Positions 44,422-53,292 of a stretch of 64,000 nt of DNA are shown here, one piece after another. This stretch comes from Bacteroidales bacterium (GTDB lineage Bacteria; Bacteroidota; Bacteroidia; Bacteroidales; UBA10428), in the NCBI GenBank assembly GCA_016926235.1, contig JAFGOZ010000524.1, positions 65,365 through 129,364 on the forward strand, read 5' to 3'. Every line of letters starts with the position of its first letter. The stretch's first letter is position 1. The position numbers and the translations under genes were made by a program. The notes beneath the pieces are model-generated. The model did not search any database. It had not been told where the DNA came from and saw only the letters and a list, made by a program, of their open reading frames with translations.

Positions 44422-45669
44422 ATGGCTATAATAAAACCATTTAAAGGATTCAGACCTAAGAAAGAATTTGCTAATAAAATTGCATCAAGACCTTATGATG
44501 TATTAAACTCAGACGAAGCTCGCGAAGAAGTAAAAGGAAATCCTCACTCATTCCTTCATGTTGTAAAGCCCGAAGTAGACCTGCCCCTTGATGTGGATAT
44601 ACATTCTCAGGTTGTGTACAACAAAGCAAAAGAAAACCTTGATAAGTTAATAGCTGATGGTATATTTACCCAGGATTCAACTCCCTGTTACTACATATAC
44701 GCCCAAACCATGTGGGGAAAAACACAATATGGGATAGTTGGTTGTGCAGCAGTGGAAGACTATATGAATAACATCATTAAAAAACACGAACTAACGCGTC
44801 CTGATAAAGAAGAAGACCGGATGAACCATATTCGTTATTCAAACTTTAATGCTGAACCTGTATTTTTTACTTACCCTGACAATTCATCTCTTGATGCTAT
44901 TGTTTCTGAAGTAATTAAAAGGGATCCATTATATGATTTTACCTTACCCGATGGTGTAGGTCATCATGTATGGATTGTTGATGAAGCAGACAAAGTAAAA
45001 CGTATCGAAGAGATATTTGCCAAAGAAGTGCAGTATACCTACGTAGCTGATGGGCATCACAGAACAGCTGCAGCAGCCCTTGTTGGAAACGAGCGTAAGA
45101 AAAAAAATCCAAACCATACAGGGAAAGAAGAGTATAACTATTTTATGGCAGTACATTTCCCCGCGGGTCAACTTACTATTATTGATTATAACAGGCTAGT
45201 GAAAGATTTAAATGGTTTAACACCTGCCCAATTTATTGAAAAATTAAAAGATGGATTTATTGTTGAAGAAAAAGGAACTGCAGAATTTAAACCTGACAAA
45301 CTTCATACATTCTCAATGTATATTGGGGATAAATGGTACTCTCTGCAGGCAAAACCAGGAACATTCAATGATAATGATCCTATTGGATGCCTGGATGTAA
45401 CCATACTTTCTGAACAGGTTTTAGCCCCAATATTGAATATCACCGATTTACGTACCTCTACCCGTATTGATTTTGTAGGAGGTATAAGAGGTCTGGGAGA
45501 ATTAAAGAAACGCGTGGATAGCGGTGAAATGATTGCCGCTTTTGCACTATTTCCGGTTTCTATGAATCAATTGATAAATATTGCCAACACTGGTAATATT
45601 ATGCCACCAAAAACTACCTGGTTTGAGCCAAAGTTACGTAGTGGTTTAATTTTACATTGTTTGGATTAA
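44422..45669 (+). CDS. DUF1015 family protein of the serine operon
   Basis: 415 residues, soluble. Conserved features: N-terminal IIKPFKGFRP, then SRPYDVLNSDEAR near 22-34, KHELTRPDKEEDRMNH near 118, and the motif VADGHHRTAAAAL near 211. The DGHHR motif resembles the G-x-H-R motif of ParB/sulfiredoxin-fold free-serine kinases such as SerK and SbnI. The enzyme activity of DUF1015 is not known to me. It starts 21 bp after serA, and this order (serC-serA-DUF1015) recurs in Bacteroidota, so a role in serine or phosphoserine metabolism is a fair inference. No serB (phosphoserine phosphatase) is in the window. Confidence 0.88.
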   Translation: MAIIKPFKGFRPKKEFANKIASRPYDVLNSDEAREEVKGNPHSFLHVVKPEVDLPLDVDIHSQVVYNKAKENLDKLIADGIFTQDSTPCYYIYAQTMWGKTQYGIVGCAAVEDYMNNIIKKHELTRPDKEEDRMNHIRYSNFNAEPVFFTYPDNSSLDAIVSEVIKRDPLYDFTLPDGVGHHVWIVDEADKVKRIEEIFAKEVQYTYVADGHHRTAAAALVGNERKKKNPNHTGKEEYNYFMAVHFPAGQLTIIDYNRLVKDLNGLTPAQFIEKLKDGFIVEEKGTAEFKPDKLHTFSMYIGDKWYSLQAKPGTFNDNDPIGCLDVTILSEQVLAPILNITDLRTSTRIDFVGGIRGLGELKKRVDSGEMIAAFALFPVSMNQLINIANTGNIMPPKTTWFEPKLRSGLILHCLD

Positions 45670-45693
45670 AAGAACCATAAACAATTATATGAT

Positions 45694-45722
45694 AAAAACG
45701 CCGGGAAATACCCGGTGTTTTT
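45694..45722. terminator. Bidirectional terminator after the serine operon
   Basis: AACGCCGGG pairs with CCCGGTGTT (one G-U) around AAATA, with T run on the right and A run on the left. It therefore serves both the DUF1015 gene and the converging SUMF1-like gene. Confidence 0.88.
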
Positions 45723-45749
45723 ACTTATGAAAAATCTTGTTATAAAGTT

Positions 45750-46589
45750 CTATTTCTCACCTGATATATAATCTCTTACAACTCTGAAACCTACTCTGGG
45801 ATCCGTACCCTCCCAGATCATTTTGCTTGTAACCCTTACATCATAGCCGGGACTATCCCAGGAACCTCCCATGGCGATACCCTCCTCATCTACCATTTCA
45901 GCAACATTACCTGAAACATCATACAATCCAAACTCATTGGGCAGATAAGATCCTGTCGGTACTGTCATACCTACTTTAGTAAATTGAGCAACGGTATAAG
46001 TATCCAGAGAATCCACATAATGGATGTTTTCATCCCCTATTTGTCTGAAATTACATAGAAAATCTCCCTTTATATTTCTAATATTTTTGCCGCCCCAGGG
46101 ATAATCGGAAGAATCTAAACCTCCCCGGGCAGCATAAATCCACTCAACACGACTTGGCAACCTGTATTTATATTTGTTTTCAGACTTTGTACTTAACCAT
46201 TCGCAATATAAGCGGGCTCCTTCTTTAGTTATTCCAACTACAGGATAGTTTTCATATGCTGGGTGGGTATGATAAAACTGAGAAAGGGGTTTATAAAAAC
46301 TTATTTTCAACATATTCCAGCATTCATTCCTCACCTTGGCCATTTCATAATCTTTTGTTTTGCCACTGGTTTTCAGATCATTAAGAAAAAGATTATACTC
46401 CTTATTACTTACTTCGGTGGATAACATCCAGAAAGCATCAAGAGTATATACCCTGTCATCCATATTCATACTTCCCAATGGAATAAAGACTAATTGAGAG
46501 CTATCAGGTCTCTTTTTATCTTTTTTAAAAGCAGAAAAATTAAATAAAGATAAGGTAAGAAGTATTGAAATAATGGTTTTAAGTCGCAT
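45750..46589 (-). CDS. SUMF1/FGE-fold protein (GldK/GldJ-like), secreted
   Basis: 279 residues with a signal peptide (about 1-20) and a formylglycine-generating-enzyme fold: STEVSNKEYNLFL (substrate for the T-x-x-E-V-T motif), NYPVVGITKEGARLYCEWL, YRLPSRVEWIYAARGG, NEFGLYDVSGNVAEMV, and GGSWDSP ending with VGFRVV. The active-site cysteine pair of true FGE is absent in the segment after GGSW, so sulfatase activation is unlikely. In gliding Bacteroidota the same fold is used structurally by GldJ/GldK. No lipobox Cys is seen. Its partner is unknown. Confidence 0.8.
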   Translation of the reverse strand: MRLKTIISILLTLSLFNFSAFKKDKKRPDSSQLVFIPLGSMNMDDRVYTLDAFWMLSTEVSNKEYNLFLNDLKTSGKTKDYEMAKVRNECWNMLKISFYKPLSQFYHTHPAYENYPVVGITKEGARLYCEWLSTKSENKYKYRLPSRVEWIYAARGGLDSSDYPWGGKNIRNIKGDFLCNFRQIGDENIHYVDSLDTYTVAQFTKVGMTVPTGSYLPNEFGLYDVSGNVAEMVDEEGIAMGGSWDSPGYDVRVTSKMIWEGTDPRVGFRVVRDYISGEK

Positions 46590-46657
46590 CGGTTTACATT
46601 TTAGTTAAAACTATAACGATCTAAACACCAATTTATTGCTTATCGAAAAACAAAATT

Positions 46658-47080
46658 CTAATACTCCAATTCCTCATAATATTGTTGAAGCTCTTCAGCC
46701 CTTTTTCTAACAATCTCTTTTTTCCTGTCTTCTGCAAACATGGAATACATGGTTCCTACTTTAACCTCACTATAATAATGGTCAATAAACTTGATCTCAT
46801 TATCACGATATGTAATCCATTTCCTTTGGGCTTCTCTTAAAAGCAGCTGAGCAGGCTCATCCAATTCATCCTTCAATAGTTTATAGTATTTATTCAATTC
46901 CTTGTCCCAGGCCACTGCAGCTTCGGTAATGCAATTACACATACCTACGGTAGTAATACTGTCATCCAGACACTTACTCAATTTTTCTTCAATAGGGTGT
47001 TTTACTTCAGCATCCTGAGAAATAACCGCTATTGAATATACCATGGTTGCCATTAATAGCAATAACACTTTCTTTTTCAT
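46658..47080 (-). CDS. LprI-like (DUF1311) periplasmic protein
   Basis: 140 residues with a signal peptide (cleavage near VISQ, 21). The mature part holds MCNCITEAAVAWDKELNKYY (two Cys) and LLLREAQRKWITYRDNE, the signature of the DUF1311/LprI helical family, in which some members inhibit lysozyme. Function here is inferred from the family only. It lies between the SUMF1-like gene (68 bp downstream) and the CotH-like gene (82 bp upstream), all on the minus strand. Confidence 0.78.
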   Translation of the reverse strand: MKKKVLLLLMATMVYSIAVISQDAEVKHPIEEKLSKCLDDSITTVGMCNCITEAAVAWDKELNKYYKLLKDELDEPAQLLLREAQRKWITYRDNEIKFIDHYYSEVKVGTMYSMFAEDRKKEIVRKRAEELQQYYEELEY

Positions 47081-47162
47081 AGTAATAATAATTAGTGATA
47101 AACTAAGTTAGAAATTTCATTCAAAAAAATAAATAAAGTGCGATGATATTTTCGCTTAAGGT

Positions 47163-50099
47163 TTAATAAGGTAAGTAGAGTATCTTTTTAATGGCACTCT
47201 GATTTTCTGAAACGATTTTCAATATATATATCCCACTAACACCGTGAAAAGATGCAAAATTAATCGTATGTAATCCATCAAATACTTCAGAATGATAGAC
47301 TAACCTGCCATCCTGACTATATAATTCAAGATGGTATGGTCCATTATTTGAATTATCAAGTTCAATGGTAAGTAATCCATGGCATGGATTAGGATATATG
47401 CGTAATGATGAAGCAAAATAGTTTTCAATACTTACAGGTTCAACCAATGGCTCAGAAAGCGTGTCATCCAAAAAAGGAGACCCTCCAAATTGAAGCGATT
47501 TTCGCCAGTAATCAACCTGACCAGGATCATCCGTCGGGTCAATTTCTACAGTTACCAAAGAATATCCATGACCATCGGCCTCTTCAGGCCAGGGAGACTT
47601 ATCGCTGTATGTAAACGAAAATATTTCATTATACGCCGGATCATTCAATAATATAAATTCTCCCCCATTGGAAAGATTTCCTTTGAAGTTACCATTTGGA
47701 TACCAGCCATAATAATTAAAAAACACTTCAGGTTTTGAGGCAATTACATAAAATTGCTTTGGATATAACAAAGTATTTGCAGGTACAGTATAAGTAACGG
47801 CTGAATCAAGATGTATTCCTGATATGTTCATTACATTTTCACCCGTATTCTTCAACTCAATAAATTCAAGGTCCTTCCCATCAATAGGATCATCCACATG
47901 TTTTACATCCTTAGGATGATAATGTATTTCGGTAACTTTAAGACCGGAATAGTCTTCATCTGTTTTTAAGAAACTTACCTCTTTTAATGCACTCCAGTTT
48001 TCCTCGTTTTTCAATCTTGCTTTAATTAAACAAGAAGTTTGAATAACTAAAGTAACATTCGTATCACTTGAAACAGCATTGGGATTTATTTCACCATATG
48101 TCAACCTGGGATCGGAACCATCTAAAGTATAGTAAATAGTTCCTGTACTGATTGATTTCTTAATTTCTATCAATGAATCGGAAATTACAGGATAACTTGG
48201 GCTATATAAAATATTTCCTGATCTGTAGAATTTTGGAGCATCAATCTTCGGATATAGATCATATTCTTTTAACTGATTGATAACTATGGAGGTTCTGCTT
48301 TCTGCAAAAGTATTAACCAGGTTGTTAATTTGAGGTACCCAATCGTTATCTTTAGTTCGAGAAGGTTTATGTTGAGAATCACCCCAACGTGCAGATTCCG
48401 CAATTATTGCCGTATCAATTTCATAAGCTCTCTTTAAGATCATTGCTCTTACAGAATCAACGCTAAGTATGCCCTTGGTACTTAACCACCTATAAGCTCT
48501 GTCAGCAAATCGCACCCTGTACTCCTCCACATTACTGAGTTTGTAATGCAACCATTGTGGATGAAACTTTGTAAAGTCCTCCACCTCCATTTTAAACCAA
48601 TCATTTCTGTCAGCCAGATTTACGCGGTTTTCGTACAACCCTTCACCAACATACACAGGAAATATCATCATGCTGTGTTCTGAATCGTGTGCACAAAAAA
48701 CAAATCCTTTGCCTTTATCTTTTCGGTTATTTATAGCATAAAAATTATTAGGCATTTTATTTCCCCAAAACGAAGAAGCCGGAGCATCAAAATTGCCTGT
48801 ATATATTATGACTATCATATAATCGATAAGATTATCTATATCTAACAATACTGGATAACCTCGTGCATCCAAACCATTTTCGTCCTTTCCCTCCAGAGAA
48901 TAGTACTGTTTAACGGAAGTAATCCCAAATCCACATATCCTATAAAGGTTTTTCCATGCATCATAACTACCATCTGCTAATTCAATAGAATATGGGAAAT
49001 GTTGGGGGCTAACTTTAATCACATCATAGTCACTATTATCACCACCCAAATAAGTCTCAGCAAAATGCCCCTCTGCCCTTTCCTGTGTTTGATATATTCC
49101 CCAATACATACCATTAAGATATAAATGATAGTATCTGCCACGTGTATAGGGTTGGTCCATAGCTCTCTGGACGTCTCTTGAATAAATATCCCTGACTAAG
49201 GTGTTTAGATTATTATTCTCAGCATCACCATTCCAGGAATAGTTCTGGGCTGTTCGCAAATCCACTTTATAGTAAACATCTGCTCCTTCATTCTCAAATA
49301 ATGGATAATTAAGTGTTTCACTACCGTATTCTTCCCTGAAAAACAACCGTAAAGAATGTTTTGGATTATTATTAGATCTGCTCGCCCCCCCCCTGATTCG
49401 TAGTCCACAATTAATAGTAAAACCTTTACTTCCATCAGGAAAGATTAACTCCGCGTTGCAATTCCTTTCCCATGCCAGTCCTCTTCCACCTGAATTTACA
49501 TAAATTCCTGTATCTTTATCAAATAGGTTGGCCATATCAGTTATAATGCTTATAGATGGAATCTCCAATAATGCATCATCAATTAAGTTTTTGTACCTAT
49601 CATCCAATGTTACTTCGGTGCTCATGGCATAATCAATCTTCTGTCCATTTATATTTTTTGAAGGCCATAGCCACATAGGATAAGTTTGTTCGGCTACATT
49701 TTCAGGAAAAATAAAAGTCCTGGAAACAGGGCTGGTTGGTTTATAACCTTCCTTATACAAACTAGCACGTATCACATAAGCCGGAGTTATGCCACGACCA
49801 TTTGTACTTATCGGATATATATAAATATGATCATAACTATCTGTTTTTATAACAGTAGGTGAAGTTAATGGGTTACTGCCATCTACTGTATAAAGAACAG
49901 TAAATGAGGGTGGCGGTTCAATATATAAGTTAAATCCTTCATAATAGAACCCTGATTTATGGCTAAATATTTGGTCAAATAGTTTTGTAACCTTGATTAA
50001 ATCATCCTCTATTATTACATTATCTGTAAAAGGATTATAATTCTGAGCAAATAAAGTATTGGCTAAAATTGAAATCGCTATAATAAAAAACTTCTTCAT
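47163..50099 (-). CDS. CotH-kinase-family surface protein with T9SS type A sorting domain
   Basis: 978 residues. Signal peptide to about 19 (LFAQ). A chitobiase C-terminal-type beta domain (about 55-125; YTVDGSNPLTSPTV) follows, then a CotH domain (about 185-520; LRIRGGASRSNNNPKHSLRL, GMYWGIYQTQERA and HDSEHSMMIF carry the conserved Arg-Gly, Tyr-Glu and Asp-His residues). A second chitobiase-type domain (about 645-705), a lamin-tail-like domain (about 735-870) and a T9SS type A tail (about 900-978; IYPNPCHG, LELYSQDGRL, GIYILKIV) complete it. CotH proteins phosphorylate proteins in spores and elsewhere; activity here is inference. It is a large secreted or cell-anchored protein. Confidence 0.85.
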   Translation of the reverse strand: MKKFFIIAISILANTLFAQNYNPFTDNVIIEDDLIKVTKLFDQIFSHKSGFYYEGFNLYIEPPPSFTVLYTVDGSNPLTSPTVIKTDSYDHIYIYPISTNGRGITPAYVIRASLYKEGYKPTSPVSRTFIFPENVAEQTYPMWLWPSKNINGQKIDYAMSTEVTLDDRYKNLIDDALLEIPSISIITDMANLFDKDTGIYVNSGGRGLAWERNCNAELIFPDGSKGFTINCGLRIRGGASRSNNNPKHSLRLFFREEYGSETLNYPLFENEGADVYYKVDLRTAQNYSWNGDAENNNLNTLVRDIYSRDVQRAMDQPYTRGRYYHLYLNGMYWGIYQTQERAEGHFAETYLGGDNSDYDVIKVSPQHFPYSIELADGSYDAWKNLYRICGFGITSVKQYYSLEGKDENGLDARGYPVLLDIDNLIDYMIVIIYTGNFDAPASSFWGNKMPNNFYAINNRKDKGKGFVFCAHDSEHSMMIFPVYVGEGLYENRVNLADRNDWFKMEVEDFTKFHPQWLHYKLSNVEEYRVRFADRAYRWLSTKGILSVDSVRAMILKRAYEIDTAIIAESARWGDSQHKPSRTKDNDWVPQINNLVNTFAESRTSIVINQLKEYDLYPKIDAPKFYRSGNILYSPSYPVISDSLIEIKKSISTGTIYYTLDGSDPRLTYGEINPNAVSSDTNVTLVIQTSCLIKARLKNEENWSALKEVSFLKTDEDYSGLKVTEIHYHPKDVKHVDDPIDGKDLEFIELKNTGENVMNISGIHLDSAVTYTVPANTLLYPKQFYVIASKPEVFFNYYGWYPNGNFKGNLSNGGEFILLNDPAYNEIFSFTYSDKSPWPEEADGHGYSLVTVEIDPTDDPGQVDYWRKSLQFGGSPFLDDTLSEPLVEPVSIENYFASSLRIYPNPCHGLLTIELDNSNNGPYHLELYSQDGRLVYHSEVFDGLHTINFASFHGVSGIYILKIVSENQSAIKKILYLPY

Positions 50100-50321
50100 C
50101 TATTCTGATTTTGCTTCCAAAACTCATTCAACCTTAATATAATAAATAAAAATGCTAAAATATATAATAATATGGCATCTTACAATGTGGATGTCAGTGA
50201 AATTGTAGGTCATTTGTATTGATTTGATGGTAGAAATGTTAATACTTACATCAGCTAAAAGAAAAACAAACTCTCTATATATAAATTAGTAATGACCCCA
50301 TTCTCTAATTGGCATTTTTAC

Positions 50322-50329
50322 TATTTTTG
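50322..50329 (+). promoter_or_regulatory. Putative -7 promoter element of the yggS-like gene
   Basis: TATTTTTG fits TAnnTTTG, 19 bp before the ATG at 50349, implying a very short leader. Confidence 0.45.
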
Positions 50330-50348
50330 CATTTCAAAAAGATAAAAC

Positions 50349-51035
50349 ATGAGTATTACCAGCAATTATAGGCAAATACTGAAAAACATTCCTAATAATA
50401 TAACCCTGGTGGCAGTTAGCAAAACTAAGCCTGTGGAAGAAATCAAGGAATTATATGATGCTGGTCATAAAATTTTTGGTGAAAACAAAGTCCAGGAATT
50501 AATACAGAAATACAATTCCCTTCCAAAAGATATTGAATGGCATATGGTTGGGCACTTACAAAGAAATAAGGTTAAATATATTGCTCCGTTCGTGCATATG
50601 ATTCATGGAGTAGATAGTTTTAAACTGCTTACAGAGATTGACAAGCAAGCTGAAAAAAACAATCGGAAACAAAAATGCCTTTTACAAGTACATATTGCCC
50701 AGGAAGAAACCAAATTTGGATTTTCTCATGACGAACTTACTGAAGCTCTTACATCAGGAGAAATAAACACGTTGAAACATGTCGAAATATGTGGTTTAAT
50801 GGGTATGGCTAGTTTTACAGAAAATACTGAACAAATACGGGCTGAGTTTCGTTTTCTAAGTAACTATTTTCATACTTTAAAAGAGAAATATTTTAAAAAT
50901 AGCATTACCTTTAAAGAGTTATCAATGGGCATGTCTGATGATTATGCTATTGCAATAGAGGAAGGCAGCACCATGGTAAGAATAGGTAGTTCTATTTTTG
51001 GGCAACGATATTATCCAAATTGTACGAATGAATGA
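50349..51035 (+). CDS. YggS/PLPBP-family pyridoxal phosphate homeostasis protein
   Basis: 228 residues, a single-domain alanine-racemase-like TIM barrel that binds PLP through Lys26 (AVSKTKP). Other family motifs are FGENKVQEL (near 46), IEWHMVGHLQRNK near 68, GLMGMASF near 151 and the phosphate loop LSMGMSDDY, IRIGSSIFG. It balances free PLP rather than acting as a classical enzyme. It is followed by a DHODH-like gene after 21 bp, probably one transcript. Confidence 0.93.
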   Translation: MSITSNYRQILKNIPNNITLVAVSKTKPVEEIKELYDAGHKIFGENKVQELIQKYNSLPKDIEWHMVGHLQRNKVKYIAPFVHMIHGVDSFKLLTEIDKQAEKNNRKQKCLLQVHIAQEETKFGFSHDELTEALTSGEINTLKHVEICGLMGMASFTENTEQIRAEFRFLSNYFHTLKEKYFKNSITFKELSMGMSDDYAIAIEEGSTMVRIGSSIFGQRYYPNCTNE

Positions 51036-51056
51036 TATATAATAAGAAAGAGAGAA

Positions 51057-52034
51057 ATGGCAAATTTAAAAACAAAGTATTTAGGACTGGAGCTTCGTAA
51101 TCCGGTAATGGTAAGTAGTTCAGGACTAACAGATTCAGTTGACAAAATAAAGAAACTTTATGATAATAATGCAGGAGCTGTAGTGTTAAAGTCTCTTTTT
51201 GAAGAGCAAATACAATTTGAAGCAGGTAAACTGGTCACTCAGAGTGATTATCCGGAAGCGCATGACTACATAACCAACTATACTAAAAGTAATTCTGTTG
51301 GTCAATACCTTGACCTTATTAGCAACGCAAAGAAAGCTGTTGATATTCCGATCATTCCCAGCATAAACTGTGTTTCATCTGCCGACTGGACCAGTTATGC
51401 AAAAGACATTGAAGATGCCGGAGCCGACGCTTTGGAATTAAATATATTTCAACTCCCGACTTCGAAATATACTTCACCTTCTGATATTGAAAAAAACTAT
51501 TTCGAGATTGTAGAGAAAGTAAAGAAAGTAATCAAGATCCCTCTTGTTGTTAAACTGGGTATGCAATTTTCAAACCTCGTTAATTTTGCAGATCAGTTAT
51601 ACGTGAGAGGTGTGGCAGGAGTAGTCCTGTTTAACCGCTTATATCAGCCTGATATTGATATTGATCAATTAAAAATAAAATCAGCGGAGGTCTTCAGTTC
51701 ACCTGTTGATATAAGATTTCCGCTTCGCTGGATTGGTATTTTGTCATCCCAGGTAGAAAAAATTGAATTATCAGGATCAACAGGTGTTCAGGATGGAGAA
51801 GCAGCTATAAAAATGTTACTGGCAGGAGCAAAAACAGTTCAGGTTTGCTCAACGGTTTATAAAAATGGCCCGGCACAAATAGACAAGATTGTTAGTTTCA
51901 TTGATAAGTGGATGAACAATAACAATTTTATGAACCTCGATTTATTACGCGGGAAGCTAAATTATTCAAATATTGCCAATCCAACCATGTATGAAAGGTC
52001 TCAATTTATGAGGTATTTTTCTTCGATAGACTAA
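51057..52034 (+). CDS. Dihydroorotate dehydrogenase-like flavoprotein (non-pyrimidine?)
   Basis: 325 residues of the DHODH-type TIM barrel: N-terminal YLGLELRNPVMVSSSGLTDS, FMN region GADALELNIF, VVKLGMQ and a C-terminal phosphate-binding stretch STGVQDGEAAIKMLLAGAKTVQVCST. The catalytic-base/substrate motif found in true DHODH (Asn-x-Ser-x-Pro-Asn) is replaced by LNIFQLPTSKYT. Dihydroorotate is therefore doubtful as substrate, and I avoid the pyrD symbol. Homologues labelled 'dihydroorotate dehydrogenase-like' are common in Bacteroidota. It is second in the yggS run; the function is unknown. Confidence 0.82.
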   Translation: MANLKTKYLGLELRNPVMVSSSGLTDSVDKIKKLYDNNAGAVVLKSLFEEQIQFEAGKLVTQSDYPEAHDYITNYTKSNSVGQYLDLISNAKKAVDIPIIPSINCVSSADWTSYAKDIEDAGADALELNIFQLPTSKYTSPSDIEKNYFEIVEKVKKVIKIPLVVKLGMQFSNLVNFADQLYVRGVAGVVLFNRLYQPDIDIDQLKIKSAEVFSSPVDIRFPLRWIGILSSQVEKIELSGSTGVQDGEAAIKMLLAGAKTVQVCSTVYKNGPAQIDKIVSFIDKWMNNNNFMNLDLLRGKLNYSNIANPTMYERSQFMRYFSSID

Positions 52035-52057
52035 GAGGATTGATAAATTTCAATGAC

Positions 52058-53284
52058 TTACTTATTACCATTGCTCAAACAATAGGTCTCCTTCATAGTG
52101 ATGGCTTCAAGGCTGCCTAATTTAATAGCCTGCTCTATATCAAAACAAGCTTCGTTAAATTTCTTATATTTATAATTAGCCTCAGCTCTCTTCAGGTAAA
52201 TTGCCGGATTATTGGGTTTTAGATCCAATGCCATTGAAAAATCATTGATGGCATATTCCAGAAAATCATTCGACTTAATTGAAAGGTATGTTTCTCCTCT
52301 AGCCTGAAAATATTCAGCTTTTGAAGGGCTAATATCCAGAACTTTGTTTAAATATTCCAGGGCTTTCAGATATTCTCCGTTATTCCTGTATATCACTCCT
52401 CCAATATACATGCCTTCAATATCAGAAGAGTTGTATGCCAGGAAATTTTGAATACTTTTTAATGCTTCAGGATACATCTTTTCCTGGTTTTCCAGCTTCG
52501 CCAGTTGAAAATAAAGAGGCACCTGGGTATTTTCAATTTTTACAGACTGTCTAAAGTCATCAATTGCTTTTTTCGGTTTGCCTGTTAATACATATAATTC
52601 AGCCCTTTTATTATAATACTCATAAGTCTTTGGGTTCAAATTAATAGCTTCCGTATAATCCTCAATTGCATTTGCATTGTTACCCAGCTCTTTGTAACAC
52701 AATGCACGCATTGCATATATCTCATGTCCTTGTAATTTCTTTGAAAGAGCATTATCCAAATATTCAATGGCATCATAGAAATCGTGTGAATTCATTAGAA
52801 AACCAGCTTCATTAAGTACTTTCTGATAATCATCGAACCATTCCTTTTCCCAAAAATCTAACCAGTCAGATTCTTCAAGAAAGTTATAAAATATACGATC
52901 TTTCACTACTTCATAGTAAAGAACTTTATCTCTCCCTTTAAGGTTTTCTTCCAGGTATTTTAATGTCATACCTAAATCATCTTTGGCAGCATAGCACCTG
53001 GCTAACAAATAATTTGCCGAATTTATCTGTAATGTATTTGCTGTTATAAAATCCTTTATAGCTTCATCAATTTGTCCTAATTCATACAGTGCTAAGCCTC
53101 TGTTTATGTAATATTTACTATTATTTTTATTAAGGTTAATTGCTATATTATACATTTCAACGGCCCCAGTGTAATTTTCTTTGGCCATCATTGCAATACC
53201 TTGTTTGTATTCATCAAGTCCCTGGCCAAAAAGCCCTTGAACTAATAATAACAGGTAAAATATGACACTTGGTAATAATTTCAT
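52058..53284 (-). CDS. Secreted tetratricopeptide-repeat protein
   Basis: 408 residues with a signal peptide (cleavage near LFGQ, 21) and roughly nine TPR units filling the rest (YKQGIAMMAKENYTGAVEMY, YINRGLALYELGQIDEAIKDF, YAMRALCYKELGNNANAIEDY and so on). Such proteins scaffold other proteins in the periplasm. It starts 8 bp after the giant gliding-type gene on the same strand, so they are surely co-transcribed and may work together. Confidence 0.85.
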   Translation of the reverse strand: MKLLPSVIFYLLLLVQGLFGQGLDEYKQGIAMMAKENYTGAVEMYNIAINLNKNNSKYYINRGLALYELGQIDEAIKDFITANTLQINSANYLLARCYAAKDDLGMTLKYLEENLKGRDKVLYYEVVKDRIFYNFLEESDWLDFWEKEWFDDYQKVLNEAGFLMNSHDFYDAIEYLDNALSKKLQGHEIYAMRALCYKELGNNANAIEDYTEAINLNPKTYEYYNKRAELYVLTGKPKKAIDDFRQSVKIENTQVPLYFQLAKLENQEKMYPEALKSIQNFLAYNSSDIEGMYIGGVIYRNNGEYLKALEYLNKVLDISPSKAEYFQARGETYLSIKSNDFLEYAINDFSMALDLKPNNPAIYLKRAEANYKYKKFNEACFDIEQAIKLGSLEAITMKETYCLSNGNK

Positions 53285-53292
53285 TTTTGCAT

